Origin: Rickettsiales bacterium
GTDB lineage: Bacteria > Pseudomonadota > Alphaproteobacteria > Rickettsiales > Rickettsiaceae
Length of the DNA: 38,974 bases
Direction: 5' to 3'
NCBI GenBank assembly: GCA_002402195.1
Contig: NVVL01000007.1
Location: 1 to 38,974, forward strand
The notes below the pieces were generated by a model. The model was not told the origin of the DNA. It did not search any database and saw nothing but the letters and a program-made list of their open reading frames with translations. This document shows, piece after piece, positions 26,160-35,518 of this stretch. Position numbers and translations under genes: made by a program. Position 1 is the first letter of the stretch; each line of letters begins with the position of its first letter.

Positions 26160-27407
26160 ATGAGTGTTGAAATTATAGTACCAGCCTTAGGCGAGTCCGT
26201 TTCAGAAGCTACAATTGCGAAATGGTATAAAAAACCAGGTGACGGGGTTAAAGTAGACGAGCTGCTGCTTGAGCTTGAAACAGAAAAAGTTACTCTGGAA
26301 GTAAATTCTACTGCCGCAGGAATCATTGAGTCTATTGAAGTAGGCGAAGATGATACTGTTGAAGTTGGTCAAGTGCTTGGGAAAATCAAAGCAGGCGCCG
26401 CGCCGGCAGAATCAGCTGGTGGCACTAGTGCCGGCGCTAGCACTCAAGCCACGACGGCTGCTCCAGCTCCAGCGCCGCAATCTGGCAAAAGCGTAGATCC
26501 TGCAAAGACTATGCCGCCATCTGTGCAAAAATTAGTAACGGAAAACAACCTATCCCCTGCAAATATCCCAGCGACTGGCAAGGGCGGGCGGATTAATAAG
26601 GGCGATGTTCTTGCCGCCTTAAATAACCCAGCTGCGGGCGCTGCTAGTTCTGCGGGCGTAGCTAGTTCTGCGGGTGCGGGCGCATCTACAGCACCTATTG
26701 CGGATGAGAAACCAGTTCAGCGCGTGCGTATGTCTCGTCTTCGCAAGACTATCGCTCATCGTTTGAAAGAGTCACAAAACACCGCTGCGATTTTGAGCAC
26801 ATTTAACGAAATCGATATGAGTAATGTCATCGCTCTTCGCAAGAAGCACAAGGATGCGTTCCAGGAAAAGCATGGTGCGAAGCTTGGCTTTATGTCGTTT
26901 TTTGTGAAAGCTGTGATCAGCGCTTTAAAGGCAGTTCCATCGGTTAATGCTGAAATGGAAGGCGACGACATTATCTATAAGCATTATTATGATATTGGCG
27001 TGGCTGTCGGCACAGAACAAGGGCTTGTTGTCCCAGTTGTTAAGGGGGCGGATAAGATGAGCTTTTCTGGCATAGAGCAAGAGATCGTCTCCCTGGCAAC
27101 GCGCGCGCGCGAGGGCAAACTTGCAATGTCTGACCTGACGGGAGGAACATTCTCTATCACAAATGGGGGTGTGTATGGTTCGCTTCTGTCGACACCAATC
27201 ATCAACCCTCCGCAAACTGGTATTATCGGACTGCACAACATGCAGCAGCGCCCTATAGCAGTTGATGGAAAGGTGGAGATTCGCTCAATGATGTATATTG
27301 CACTTTCCTATGATCACAGGGTGATTGACGGGAAAGATGCGGTGACTTTCCTGATCAAAGTTAAAGATGCAATCGAGAATCCAGAGAGGTTATTGCTGGA
27401 TCTTTAA
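26160..27407 (+). CDS. sucB: 2-oxoglutarate dehydrogenase E2 component (dihydrolipoamide succinyltransferase)
   Basis: SucB transfers the succinyl group to CoA and forms the core of the complex. The 415-residue protein has a lipoyl domain with the lipoyl-Lys in [11 protein letters not shown] (Lys 43) and an Ala/Pro/Gly-rich linker. A peripheral subunit-binding domain follows ([31 protein letters not shown]), then a second Ala/Ser/Gly linker made of short repeats ([15 protein letters not shown]). The catalytic domain has [20 protein letters not shown] and [15 protein letters not shown] with its catalytic His-Asp. The ATG at 26160 follows a good ribosome-binding site (aaggag) in the sucA-sucB gap, so the upstream in-frame ATG at 26133, inside sucA, is rejected. 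Confidence 0.96.
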   Translation: MSVEIIVPALGESVSEATIAKWYKKPGDGVKVDELLLELETEKVTLEVNSTAAGIIESIEVGEDDTVEVGQVLGKIKAGAAPAESAGGTSAGASTQATTAAPAPAPQSGKSVDPAKTMPPSVQKLVTENNLSPANIPATGKGGRINKGDVLAALNNPAAGAASSAGVASSAGAGASTAPIADEKPVQRVRMSRLRKTIAHRLKESQNTAAILSTFNEIDMSNVIALRKKHKDAFQEKHGAKLGFMSFFVKAVISALKAVPSVNAEMEGDDIIYKHYYDIGVAVGTEQGLVVPVVKGADKMSFSGIEQEIVSLATRAREGKLAMSDLTGGTFSITNGGVYGSLLSTPIINPPQTGIIGLHNMQQRPIAVDGKVEIRSMMYIALSYDHRVIDGKDAVTFLIKVKDAIENPERLLLDL

Positions 27408-27470
27408 GAGCTACCGTGCGTAGCTTATATTCAAGAAGCTACGGCCGTAACACATCATCCCTGTAATATC

Positions 27471-27500
27471 CTTTAGAAGCTATGTCCGTAGCTTCTAAAG
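27471..27500. repeat. Perfect 12-bp-stem palindrome upstream of the TVP38 gene
   Basis: ctttagaagcta (27471-27482) and tagcttctaaag (27489-27500) are perfect complements around a 6-base loop. Two relatives lie just upstream (agctaccgtgcgtagctt near 27410-27426 and agaagctacggccgta near 27434-27449). The agaagcta sequence matches the ends of the dispersed elements elsewhere. No T-run follows, so it is not a classical terminator. Confidence 0.65.
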
Positions 27501-27534
27501 TGTTTAGCAATAAGACTAGAAGTAATATAATATT

Positions 27535-28239
27535 ATGAGCAAATCACATATATTCTTACCGATAATGGCGGTAGTTCTTTTTATTATATTGCTTTGGAGT
27601 TTCGGATTTAGCAGTTATTTTAACATTGATACTTTGCGCGAGAATCAGCTATTCCTAAAAAATCATGTAGCAAATAATTTCCTATCTACATTCGCTATTT
27701 ATTTTTTATTATATTGCGCAATCGTAGGATTCTCTATTCCAATCGCTACCCTAATGACCTTAGTCGGAGGCTTCTTATTCGGCCAGACTATAGGAACAAT
27801 CGCTGTTGTTACTGCTGCATCCCTTGGTGGATGCATAATATTTTCAGGGGTAAGATTAGTCTCGAAGAATATCACAAATAAGAGGCTTGGCAAATGGATA
27901 AAGCAGATGCAGCAAGGCTTTGCGGAAAATGCATTTTTATACATGCTGACTGTTCGTCTTATCCCGATCTTTCCATTCGTAATCGTGAATTTAGTCGCGG
28001 GTATTTTGCAGATTCGGTTCAGAGATTTCTTCCTCGGAACATTGCTTGGCATTATTCCCTCAAGCTTCATCTATGTTTCGATCGGCGTTTCCCTGCAAGA
28101 GCTTCTAGCACGACCAGATTTTTCCCTCTATGGATTGCTGGAGCCAAGATTCTTCCTCGCCCTGACCGCACTAGGCATCCTAGCCCTGCTACCTGTTATT
28201 TATAGAAAAAGACGAAAGGCTGATGCGTCAGAAGACTAA
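27535..28239 (+). CDS. TVP38/TMEM64 (DedA/SNARE-associated) family membrane protein
   Basis: A 234-residue inner-membrane protein with about five or six hydrophobic segments. The conserved core has VGFSIPIATLMTLVGGFLFG, then GTIAVVTAASLGGCIIF, and later YMLTVRLIPIFPFVIVNLVAG and FRDFFLGTLLGIIPSSFIYVSIG. The F/RLIPxFPFxxxN and GxxPxxxxY motifs define this family, whose members are thought to scramble or flip lipids in membranes. The Met at 27535 is preceded by an AT-rich leader containing a palindrome. The last residues are basic (RKRRKADA), consistent with a cytoplasmic tail. It stands alone. Confidence 0.88.
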   Translation: MSKSHIFLPIMAVVLFIILLWSFGFSSYFNIDTLRENQLFLKNHVANNFLSTFAIYFLLYCAIVGFSIPIATLMTLVGGFLFGQTIGTIAVVTAASLGGCIIFSGVRLVSKNITNKRLGKWIKQMQQGFAENAFLYMLTVRLIPIFPFVIVNLVAGILQIRFRDFFLGTLLGIIPSSFIYVSIGVSLQELLARPDFSLYGLLEPRFFLALTALGILALLPVIYRKRRKADASED

Positions 28240-28320
28240 TGGGGGCTGGATATAAAATGCTATATTGGCCGATAGATGCTATGTTAGTTAGTAGACTTCT
28301 AAACTAATCATCAGTTACGC

Positions 28321-28455
28321 TTAGCAGAATATCCTCACCCCCTCCTGCAATCTCAACAATTTTAAATGAGTGATTACGTCCCCGGCTTCCCTGTCCACCA
28401 AGACTAAAAAATAATTGGCTATATCTATCGCAGTTAATTTGGGATTCTTTTTCAT
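28321..28455 (-). pseudogene. Truncated Panacea-domain (SocA-like) fragment
   Basis: From an ATG at 28455, with ggag nine bases upstream, the frame reads MKKNPKLTAIDIANYFLVLV, DREAGDVITHLKLLRLQEG, then stops. This matches the first ~40 residues of the Panacea/DUF4065 domain (pattern: Ala-x-Asp-Val-Ala-Asn-Tyr-Phe, then Ile-Ser-x-Leu-Lys-Leu-Gln-Lys-Leu). The following YYAQGW motif and the remaining ~100 residues are missing. Panacea proteins such as SocA are antitoxin or adaptor proteins of toxin-antitoxin pairs. A toxin partner is not visible nearby. It is probably a decayed gene. Confidence 0.6.
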
Positions 28456-28552
28456 AAACATCACTCCAAGACTTAACGCCATTTTAACAGATAGAGATAA
28501 AACTTGCAATAATTAACAGGTGAAATATTACAATTCTTTAACAAAGCTGCCA

Positions 28553-28650
28553 CTCCAAGAAGCTGCTTGCAGAGCTTCTTGGAGTTCATGAAGCTCTGCA
28601 AGCAGGCCTAGGATACTCCGTATTTTAGGCCTGAGTGGGTACTGCTGAGA
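28553..28650. repeat. Palindromic repeat with two competing hairpins, 3' of pntB
   Basis: ctccaagaagct (28553-28564) pairs perfectly with agcttcttggag (28573-28584). Overlapping it, gcttgcagagctt (28565-28577) pairs perfectly with aagctctgcaagc (28591-28603). The two cannot form together. The right half, ggcctaggatactccgtatt then ttaggcctga, is the core of the dispersed element. It lies between the ends of the Panacea fragment and pntB. Confidence 0.7.
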
Positions 28651-28690
28651 CACTACCCCTCGCACCCACTCCGCCAGACACAAAAGCCTA

Positions 28691-30082
28691 TTACGCTTCC
28701 ATTGATTTAACGATATTCTCGACCATTTTCTTTGCATCGCCAAAGAGCATCAATGTATTATCACGGAAAAATAGCTCGTTTTGCACGCCAGCATAGCCAG
28801 GAGCCATTGATCTTTTGATGAATAAAACCGTCTTGGCGGCTTCCACGTCAAGGATGGGCATGCCGTAAATAGGGCTGGTCTTATCAGTCTTGGCAGATGG
28901 GTTGGTGATGTCGTTGGCGCCAATTACTAAAGCAACATCCGTAGAGCTGAAATCATTGTTGATCTCGTCTAGTTCCAGCACATCCTCATAGTCGATATTT
29001 GCCTCGGCAAGGAGCACATTCATATGACCTGGCATCCTGCCTGCAACCGGGTGTATCGCAAAACGAACGCGAACTCCCGAGCGTCTTAATATATCCGTCA
29101 TCTCCTTGATAGCATGCTGAGACTGCGCAACCGCCATGCCATAACCCGGAATGATGATCACAGAATCTGCTTGTTGCATTAAAAATGCTGCATCCTCGGC
29201 GCTGCTAATTTTGGCAATTCTGTCATCCTCTACGGAATCGCCCGACGACTCACGCGCCTTCATGAAAGCGCCGAAAATCACATTGAATAATGACCTGTTC
29301 ATCGCGTGGCACATAATATGACTCAAAATCGCGCCACTCGCACCGACCAAAGCGCCCGTTATAATCAGCAGACTATTCCCGAGCGTAAAGCCAATACCAA
29401 CTGCTGCCCAGCCGGAATATGAGTTCAACATCGAAATCACCACCGGCATATCAGCGCCGCCAATTGGCACAATTAACAACACCCCAACAACCAGAGAAAC
29501 AGTCACTAATAGAGTAAATATCAGGAGGCTCTCGCTTTGGGTAAAGCAATAAATCAGAGCTATAATAGACAGACTCAGCAAAAGGCAAACATATTGCTGC
29601 GCAAAGAATTTGATCGGTCGTGAGCCTATAAGCCCTTGAAGCTTCCCGAAAGCGATAATCGAACCGCTGAAAGTAATAGCGCCAATCGCAGCCCCAAGAG
29701 ACATCTCAATAAGAGCTCCAACTGGAAGATCACCAGACACCCCTATTCCGAAATGAGCAGGAGAAAGCAACACAGTATAGGCAACCAGTACAGCTGCAAG
29801 CCCAACAAATGAATGGAACCCAGCAATTAGCTGCGGCATTTCCGTCATCGGGATTTTTCTGGCAATTATAGCCCCAACTATTCCGCCTGATGATATCGCA
29901 ATCATCAAAGGAATTTTTTGCGCAAATGATGGCAGGTTAAAAGTCGCAATAAGCGCAACCCCCATACCAATCATCCCAACGATGCTCCCAGACCTTGCCG
30001 ACCTTGGAGAAGAGAGAGCTTTCAGCGCAAAAATGAAGCAAATTGCGGAGATAAGATAAGAAAATTCAATTAATTGTACCAT
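28691..30082 (-). CDS. pntB: NAD(P) transhydrogenase beta subunit
   Basis: PntB is the NADP(H)-binding, proton-channel subunit of the proton-translocating transhydrogenase. The 463-residue protein begins with eight or nine hydrophobic segments, containing FNLPSFAQKIPLMIAISSGGIVG and MPQLIAGFHSFVGLAAVLVAY, and ends with the NADP domain. That domain holds VIIIPGYGMAVAQSQHAIKEM, FAIHPVAGRMPGHMNVLLAEA, DVALVIGANDITNPSAK and the closing FFRDNTLMLFGDAKKMVENI. All are strong family signatures. It is last in pntA1-pntA2-pntB on the minus strand, 11 bases after pntA2. Confidence 0.96.
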   Translation of the reverse strand: MVQLIEFSYLISAICFIFALKALSSPRSARSGSIVGMIGMGVALIATFNLPSFAQKIPLMIAISSGGIVGAIIARKIPMTEMPQLIAGFHSFVGLAAVLVAYTVLLSPAHFGIGVSGDLPVGALIEMSLGAAIGAITFSGSIIAFGKLQGLIGSRPIKFFAQQYVCLLLSLSIIALIYCFTQSESLLIFTLLVTVSLVVGVLLIVPIGGADMPVVISMLNSYSGWAAVGIGFTLGNSLLIITGALVGASGAILSHIMCHAMNRSLFNVIFGAFMKARESSGDSVEDDRIAKISSAEDAAFLMQQADSVIIIPGYGMAVAQSQHAIKEMTDILRRSGVRVRFAIHPVAGRMPGHMNVLLAEANIDYEDVLELDEINNDFSSTDVALVIGANDITNPSAKTDKTSPIYGMPILDVEAAKTVLFIKRSMAPGYAGVQNELFFRDNTLMLFGDAKKMVENIVKSMEA

Positions 30083-30093
30083 AATTCCAAACT

Positions 30094-30492
30094 TTATTTT
30101 TTCTTGAACATTTCAAGCATTCTTTCAGTAACAATAAACCCGCCAAAGATATTTATTGCCGCAAAAAACGCAGCGATAAAACCAAGAGCCGAGGAGAATC
30201 CAAACTCTGCAGAGCTAGCAGAAATCAGTGCCCCGATGATTATAATTCCAGAAATTGCATTAGTAATCGACATTAGCGGAGTATGCAAAGATGGCGTCAC
30301 CTTCCACACCACATAATAGCCAATGAAACAGGAAAGCGCGAATATCGTCACTGCAAATACCAGCGGGTCAACCACGTGCCCAGTCACCTCGGGCGCGTGC
30401 AGGCTGATATCTCTGAGCTTTTCGGTGAGCTCTGCCGCTTTTTGCGATATTTCTGCAGCTTCTTTGATCGCCGAAGGTAATTGTTCTCTCAT
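30094..30492 (-). CDS. pntA2: NAD(P) transhydrogenase alpha-2 subunit (membrane part)
   Basis: The 132-residue protein is the separate membrane section of the alpha subunit, as in Rhodospirillum-type three-gene transhydrogenases. After a soluble helical leader it has [20 protein letters not shown] then [20 protein letters not shown], the conserved PLMSxTNAISG motif, and a third helix ending [19 protein letters not shown]. It lies four bases after pntA1. The symbol follows alphaproteobacterial usage (also pntAB or pntA-2). Confidence 0.94.
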   Translation of the reverse strand: MREQLPSAIKEAAEISQKAAELTEKLRDISLHAPEVTGHVVDPLVFAVTIFALSCFIGYYVVWKVTPSLHTPLMSITNAISGIIIIGALISASSAEFGFSSALGFIAAFFAAINIFGGFIVTERMLEMFKKK

Positions 30493-30496
30493 AAGA

Positions 30497-31624
30497 CTAT
30501 ACCTTAAATTTTTTGTTAATTATCATACCATTTTTCCCTATCAACATCTCTTCAACGAGATCATCTTTAAAGTCAAATTCACCGCTTTTTATAGCATAAT
30601 TCAACAAATTATACAGGTTCTTTGCATATAATTTCGAACTATCATTAGCTATTTTCGCAGCCATATTAGTCCAGCCTATAATCTTCACACCCTTTTTCGA
30701 AACTATCTTATCGGCAGAAGAACTCTCTATATTCCCCCCAGACGATGTCGCCATATCAACGATCACAGAGCCAGGCTTCATTTTCGCTACCATATCCTTC
30801 GTAAGCAGCATAGGAGCCCTCTTCCCAGGAATTTGCGCCGTGCTAATCACAATATCAAAACCGGCAATTATTTCTGACAAAAATCGCTTCTGAATCATTG
30901 CAAAATCTTCTCCAACTTCTTTGGCATATCCGGACTTATCCTCCGCATCACTACCAGACTCGCTTGGATAAACGAACTTTGCACCCAGGCTCTCCACTTG
31001 CTCTTTAGTAGCCGCGCGCACATCATAGGCAGAAACTATACTACCAAGTCGTTTAGCAGTCGCGATGGCCTGCAAGCCAGCGACGCCCACGCCAAGTATC
31101 AAAGTTTTTGCCGGTGAAATTGTACCAGCAGCAGTCATCATCATGGGGAAGGCTCGGTCGTAGCAATAGGCAGCTTCAATAACAGCGCGATATCCCGCCA
31201 GATTGCTTTGAGATGAGAGCACATCCATATTCTGAGCTTTCGTCACCCTTGGAACCAGCTCCATCGCGATAGTGGAGAGCTTTTTCTCGAGCGATTTTTT
31301 TAGATATTTAGAATTAGTATATGGCGAAAGTAGACCGATTATAAGCGCTCCAGCCTTTGCCATTGCCACCTCGTTAAATTCATCTACGAGCTCTGTGGCT
31401 TGCACTTTCAGGATTATGTCAGCATCTGACAAAATCTCAAGCGGAATGGCAGAGACTGTCGCTCCTGCTTTTTCATATTCCAGATCGGAAAAGTTTGCTT
31501 TATCCCCTATCCCTTGTTCCACAAAGACTTCATAGCCTTTTTGAGTGAATAATTTTGCGGTATCTGGGGTGATAGCAACCCTATTTTCCCCTTTTACCCG
31601 TTCTTTAATTGCTGCAATTTTCAT
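30497..31624 (-). CDS. pntA1: NAD(P) transhydrogenase alpha-1 subunit (NAD-binding)
   Basis: This 375-residue soluble subunit binds NAD(H). It begins [20 protein letters not shown], typical of the alanine dehydrogenase/PNT N-domain, and has the dinucleotide site [20 protein letters not shown], then [21 protein letters not shown], and later [21 protein letters not shown]. The start at 31624 is chosen because the family begins at this Met; an in-frame Met 12 codons upstream (31660) adds a non-conserved leader. It is first in the pnt operon and divergent from lolA, with a 96-base gap. Confidence 0.94.
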   Translation of the reverse strand: MKIAAIKERVKGENRVAITPDTAKLFTQKGYEVFVEQGIGDKANFSDLEYEKAGATVSAIPLEILSDADIILKVQATELVDEFNEVAMAKAGALIIGLLSPYTNSKYLKKSLEKKLSTIAMELVPRVTKAQNMDVLSSQSNLAGYRAVIEAAYCYDRAFPMMMTAAGTISPAKTLILGVGVAGLQAIATAKRLGSIVSAYDVRAATKEQVESLGAKFVYPSESGSDAEDKSGYAKEVGEDFAMIQKRFLSEIIAGFDIVISTAQIPGKRAPMLLTKDMVAKMKPGSVIVDMATSSGGNIESSSADKIVSKKGVKIIGWTNMAAKIANDSSKLYAKNLYNLLNYAIKSGEFDFKDDLVEEMLIGKNGMIINKKFKV

Positions 31625-31720
31625 GATGAGATTTCTTCTTAATCTATTTATAGCTTGCACTTATACTACGCATTTCTTAGTATGGATTTAAGACAAATTC
31701 ACAAAGAGACATAGATTTTT

Positions 31721-32410
31721 ATGCAGAACAAAACAACTAAGTCACACTTTGCCCTCTGGCAAGCCATTATTGCTTTGATGATCATACTGAATATACAAAC
31801 CTCATCTGCCAAGGACATTGCTGGCGGTAATATTGTTTCCGGGAACATTTCAAAGAAAATAAAATCATATATTTCGAATATCGGCTCTATTGCTGTTGAG
31901 TTCAAGCAGACAGATCAAACTGGCTCCAAGGCTTTTGGGATGCTTATTATCGATAAACCATATAAATTTCGCTGTAATTATTATCGCCCCTTCCCTATCG
32001 TGATTGTGGGTAATAAGAACTATGTCTCGGTTTATGATTATGAAATGGGTCATTTAAGCCGAATCAAGACTCGTGATAATATATTTAATTTCTTGCTTGT
32101 AGATCAAATAGATTTTGACAGTCATTTTGAAGTTTTGCTAGCTAAAGAACATGGGAATAATTATATAATCAGATTAAAACACAATAATTTGAACAAAGTA
32201 AGCGAGATTAGCTTCAACAAGAAATCCAAACATATTACTGGAATGAAAATCTTTGAGGATAATAACGTCATCACCCTGACTTTCGGCAAAACTGTGCAAA
32301 TCAAAGATGCTGCGAGAAAATTATTTACCATGAAAGACCCTGATATCTTCGGCAAGCCAGAGAGATTTAATAGAGCTAAATTAGAAAAAAACTTCAAGAA
32401 GGCAAGTTAA
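31721..32410 (+). CDS. lolA: Outer membrane lipoprotein carrier protein LolA
   Basis: LolA carries lipoproteins across the periplasm from LolCDE to the outer membrane. The 229-residue protein has a signal peptide (hydrophobic about 13-27, ending SSAKD). The mature part has ISNIGSIAVEFKQTDQTGSK then FGMLIIDKPYKFRCNYYRPF, the common LolA pattern (vxFxQ, GxxxixrPgkfrwxy), and later YVSVYDYEMGHLSRI. The C-terminus is basic. The stop codon lies within a short hairpin (ggcaagt/acttgcc, 32401-32418). It stands alone and is divergent from pntA1. Confidence 0.88.
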   Translation: MQNKTTKSHFALWQAIIALMIILNIQTSSAKDIAGGNIVSGNISKKIKSYISNIGSIAVEFKQTDQTGSKAFGMLIIDKPYKFRCNYYRPFPIVIVGNKNYVSVYDYEMGHLSRIKTRDNIFNFLLVDQIDFDSHFEVLLAKEHGNNYIIRLKHNNLNKVSEISFNKKSKHITGMKIFEDNNVITLTFGKTVQIKDAARKLFTMKDPDIFGKPERFNRAKLEKNFKKAS

Positions 32411-32599
32411 GACTTGCCCAGCGTGATAAAAACTATTATCTTTATGTGCAGCTAGTACTGGGCGTTGGTTTTGTTTAGTTGGTCAGGTCTGAGAAGAAGC
32501 AGCCAGAGCATTACTCAAACGGGTCAGTACTAGCGACATTAAACAGGTCAGCGCTAGCTTACTTATACTTATACACACTTCTAGAATAGTCAATATATT

Positions 32600-34168
32600 A
32601 TGCTTAAAAGCGATTCTACATATATCCCATTTGCTCGCAAATATAGACCATCTGATTTTTCAGAGCTACTCGGTCAGGAAGTTCTGGTTAAAACGCTTAC
32701 CTATTGCATAAAGAATCATCGCCTGGCGCAAGCACATTTGCTGACGGGAATAAGGGGGGTTGGGAAGACATCTTCTGCTCGCATCATCGCCAAAACGGTG
32801 AATTGCACTGAGCTTAAAACGAGTGATGAACAAATCACACCTTGTAATAAATGTAAGAATTGCGAGAGCTTTAATAATCATAATCACCCGGATATCATTG
32901 AGATCGATGCGGCAAGCAGAACCGGGGTAGACGATATTCGAGAAATCATCGAAAGCAGCGAATATAGACCGCTAATTGGTAAGTATAAACTCTTCATCAT
33001 TGATGAGGTGCATATGCTTTCCAAAAGTGCGTTTAATGCGCTTTTGAAGATTGTTGAAGAACCGCCCGAGCATGTAATATTCATCTTCGCAACGACGGAA
33101 GTGCAAAAGATTCCGCTCACTGTCATTTCGAGATGTCAAAGATACGATCTGCGCAGACTCACATTTGATGAGATTAACATTCTTATTAAACGCATTGCAA
33201 AGCAAGAAAAGATCAAGATCGATGATGATGCGCTGAAAATTATCGCAATAAAGTCCGAAGGGTCCGCCCGTGATGCGACCTCTATGCTCGACCAGGCAGC
33301 TAGCTATGTGCTAAATATTGGTGACTCAGAGATCATCACCGCAGAAAATATCAGCAAAATGCTTGGGTTATTGCAAACGAGCACTATGGTCAAACTTACG
33401 CAGCTGATTATTGCAAATGACCCAGCTTCTGCGATCGCTCTTCTTGAGGAAATTTACTCTAATGCCAGTAATTTGGAATATTTCGTGCAGACTATGTCTG
33501 ACTTTATGGCAGAGCTCAGCAAGTCAAAAGTAATCACGACCTACCATAATCCTTTATATCAGAGCTATTCCAAAGAAATAGCGGATATTTTAGTCGGGAC
33601 TAGCCTTTCGCGTCTTAGCATTCTATGGCAAATTTTTAGCAAAGGGACGCAGGAGATCAAGCTCTCGCATAATGAGCTGATTACAGCTGAGATGCTGATT
33701 ATCAAAGCGATTTATGCCTGCAACCTCCCAAGTGCTGAGGCGATCATGGATGCAAGCAAAGCTAGCGGGCATGTTCCTGCCAGCTCTAAAACCAGTCCGG
33801 CTCTTCCGGATATTAAGCAAAACGAGGAGGAAAATATTTTTAATTTCCTAAAATATTGCTCAAAACAGAAGGAAATGGAAATATATTATTGGCTTTTGAA
33901 CGATATGGAGCTCAAAAATTTCTCAGATGGAAAAATGGAAATTGCCGCGCGCGAGGCTAATGCGTTTTCTGGTAAGATAGAATCCCTCCTTAAAGACTGG
34001 TCTGATTCGGATTGGAAAATTGCTTTTAGCAAACAATCTGATATAGTGTCACTTAAAGATCGCATGATGGAGAAAGTGAAAAATGCGGGTGATTATCAGG
34101 TGATAAAAACTCATTTTCCAAACGCAAATATTTCGGATATAATTCTTAGAAGCTATGAAGCAACCTAG
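32600..34168 (+). CDS. dnaX: DNA polymerase III subunit gamma/tau (DnaX)
   Basis: DnaX is the clamp-loader ATPase. The 522-residue protein begins YIPFARKYRPSDFSELLGQE; Walker A is GIRGVGKT at 50-57. Zinc ligands are Cys 69, 82, 85 and 88, Walker B is FIIDEVHMLS, and sensor regions FIFATTEVQKIP and SRCQRYDLRR follow, then GSARDATSMLDQA. The C-terminal domain is diverged but continuous. The last six residues (RSYEAT) and the stop are encoded by the left arm of a palindromic repeat at 34146-34207, so the natural C-terminus has been replaced or extended. dnaX-ebfC-recR is a conserved bacterial order. Confidence 0.96.
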   Translation: MLKSDSTYIPFARKYRPSDFSELLGQEVLVKTLTYCIKNHRLAQAHLLTGIRGVGKTSSARIIAKTVNCTELKTSDEQITPCNKCKNCESFNNHNHPDIIEIDAASRTGVDDIREIIESSEYRPLIGKYKLFIIDEVHMLSKSAFNALLKIVEEPPEHVIFIFATTEVQKIPLTVISRCQRYDLRRLTFDEINILIKRIAKQEKIKIDDDALKIIAIKSEGSARDATSMLDQAASYVLNIGDSEIITAENISKMLGLLQTSTMVKLTQLIIANDPASAIALLEEIYSNASNLEYFVQTMSDFMAELSKSKVITTYHNPLYQSYSKEIADILVGTSLSRLSILWQIFSKGTQEIKLSHNELITAEMLIIKAIYACNLPSAEAIMDASKASGHVPASSKTSPALPDIKQNEEENIFNFLKYCSKQKEMEIYYWLLNDMELKNFSDGKMEIAAREANAFSGKIESLLKDWSDSDWKIAFSKQSDIVSLKDRMMEKVKNAGDYQVIKTHFPNANISDIILRSYEAT

Positions 34169-34207
34169 AATATCTCGTATTTTAGGCCTGCCCGCGAAGC
34201 TTCTTAA
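34146..34207 (+). repeat. Palindromic element overlapping the 3' end of dnaX
   Basis: The left arm (agaagctatgaagcaaccta, 34148-34167) pairs imperfectly with the right arm (ttaggcctgcccgcgaagct + tct, to 34204) around tctcg. The right arm is the inverted form of that at 13350 and matches 1341-1372 exactly over about 25 bases. The element supplies the last dnaX codons and stop. Confidence 0.75.
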
Positions 34208-34243
34208 ACCTTAATAAAACAACAAAAACCAAAAGAGGATATT

Positions 34244-34561
34244 ATGGATATAAATCAATTGATGAAGCAAGCCCAAGAAATGCAAAAGCAAATGCAATCT
34301 ATGCAAGAAGATATGGCTGCGCAAGAGTTTGAAGGCAAATCTGGTGGAGGATTAGTTACAATCACTATGACTGGCAACGGAGAAATGAAAGGAGTTTCGA
34401 TTGACCCTACTCTACTAAAAACAGACGAAAAAGAAATATTAGAAGATCTTATAGTTGCTGCATTCAATGAAGCTAAAACAAAAGCTGATGAAAAATCAAA
34501 AGATAGTATGAGCGGCGCGTTTGGTGATTTAGGAAATTTGCCATCCGGATTAAAATTTTAA
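34244..34561 (+). CDS. ebfC: Nucleoid-associated protein YbaB/EbfC
   Basis: A 105-residue protein with the family's hallmark start [20 protein letters not shown], then [20 protein letters not shown] and the end [20 protein letters not shown]. YbaB/EbfC dimers bind and bridge DNA. A ribosome-binding site (gagg) lies about eight bases upstream. It sits between dnaX and recR, the conserved order, and recR follows after 23 bases. Confidence 0.95.
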   Translation: MDINQLMKQAQEMQKQMQSMQEDMAAQEFEGKSGGGLVTITMTGNGEMKGVSIDPTLLKTDEKEILEDLIVAAFNEAKTKADEKSKDSMSGAFGDLGNLPSGLKF

Positions 34562-34584
34562 TTGACTCTTTTGACGCAAATATC

Positions 34585-35184
34585 ATGCAAAAAATTACTG
34601 GGCCCGATCAATTAATATATCTTTTCTCTAAGCTACCAGGCCTTGGGGCTCGCTCTGCTAGAAGAATCGTGCTGCATTTATTGCAAGATAAAGATCTTCG
34701 TTTGAGCGGCTTGATAGACGGCTTGCAAGATGCAGCAGAGAGAATGAAAAACTGCAAAATTTGTGGCAATATTGACTATACCGAGCTTTGTAGTATTTGC
34801 TCAGACGAGACGCGCGATGGCTCCATTATTGCCGTGGTGGAGACCGTCGCGGAGCTTTGGGCGGTTGAACGTAGCGAGATTTTCAAAGGCAGATATCACG
34901 TTCTGGGCAGCACGCTTTCCGGCTCAACTATCAAAAACCCCAATATATTAAAACTCCCTGAGCTGCTGGACCGATGTGCTAGAAACAATGTTAGAGAATT
35001 AATCCTTGCGACTAACTCAACCCTAGATGGGCAAACAACATCTTATTTTATTGCTGAGTATTTCAAGGATAGTAATATTGATATCTCTCGTTTAGCAAGC
35101 GGCATTCCAGTCGGTGGAGAGCTGGATTATCTCGATGAGGGAACCTTATCTGCCGCCCTTGAAAGCAGAAAATCTTTTGACTAA
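34585..35184 (+). CDS. recR: Recombination protein RecR
   Basis: RecR joins RecF and RecO in loading RecA at gaps. The 199-residue protein has the helix-hairpin-helix [17 protein letters not shown], the Cys4 zinc finger ([18 protein letters not shown]) and a Toprim domain ([30 protein letters not shown]). The end [20 protein letters not shown], followed by LSAALESRK, is highly conserved. Its stop lies six bases before another palindromic repeat. Confidence 0.96.
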   Translation: MQKITGPDQLIYLFSKLPGLGARSARRIVLHLLQDKDLRLSGLIDGLQDAAERMKNCKICGNIDYTELCSICSDETRDGSIIAVVETVAELWAVERSEIFKGRYHVLGSTLSGSTIKNPNILKLPELLDRCARNNVRELILATNSTLDGQTTSYFIAEYFKDSNIDISRLASGIPVGGELDYLDEGTLSAALESRKSFD

Positions 35185-35518
35185 TAAGGCTGAAGCCACC
35201 TAGAATATTTTGTATTTTGGCCAGCTCGCGCTGCTTCTAATCCTCTTAATCTTTTTGACCAATGGGGCTTTGCTGGTGGAGCCAGAATACTCTGTATTAC
35301 GTTCTATTATTAATTGCTTGGCGTGATATTTATATCGCAAGGGGTGCGTAGCTTTTATGCTATGCGTTATATCAGTTTTAAAGCGCTGTAATTTGATATA
35401 TAATCAGACTCATATTGTTTCTAGCCCATTTGGTTAACTATGGATGAACATAGTTTGCTGGTAGACTGCTTGGGATAATCTTTATGTAAACTAATTTATT
35501 TTAATAGGAGTTTTGGTT
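35185..35518. other. Intergenic interval between recR and pal
   Basis: The first part is a palindromic repeat (35188-35240). A short relative of its core, gccagaatactctgtatta, is at 35281-35299. A hairpin (gcgtag and ctatgc around 35346-35367) follows. The last 100 bases should carry the pal promoter; gataat at 35474-35479 could be a -10 box but the -35 is poor. No open frame is present. Confidence 0.55.
35188..35240 (+). repeat. Palindromic element at the 3' end of recR
   Basis: ggctgaagccacctagaata, then ttttgtatttt, then ggccagctcgcgctgcttct: the two ends are imperfect complements and the core matches the copy at 36256-36297. It begins just after the recR stop, repeating the placement seen at dnaX, rimM and fliQ. 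Confidence 0.65.

Noticed and set aside
27699..28070. 123-codon antisense frame across the TVP38 gene
   Set aside because: Antisense shadow of a well-supported membrane protein, with no family resemblance.
28321..28509. Upstream in-frame start at 28509 for the Panacea fragment
   Set aside because: The extra 18 residues do not fit the family, and the ATG at 28455 has a better ribosome-binding site.
32451..32534. Inverted match gctagtactg / cagtactagc between lolA and dnaX
   Set aside because: Only ten bases per arm, 64 bases apart in repetitive sequence; too weak to annotate.
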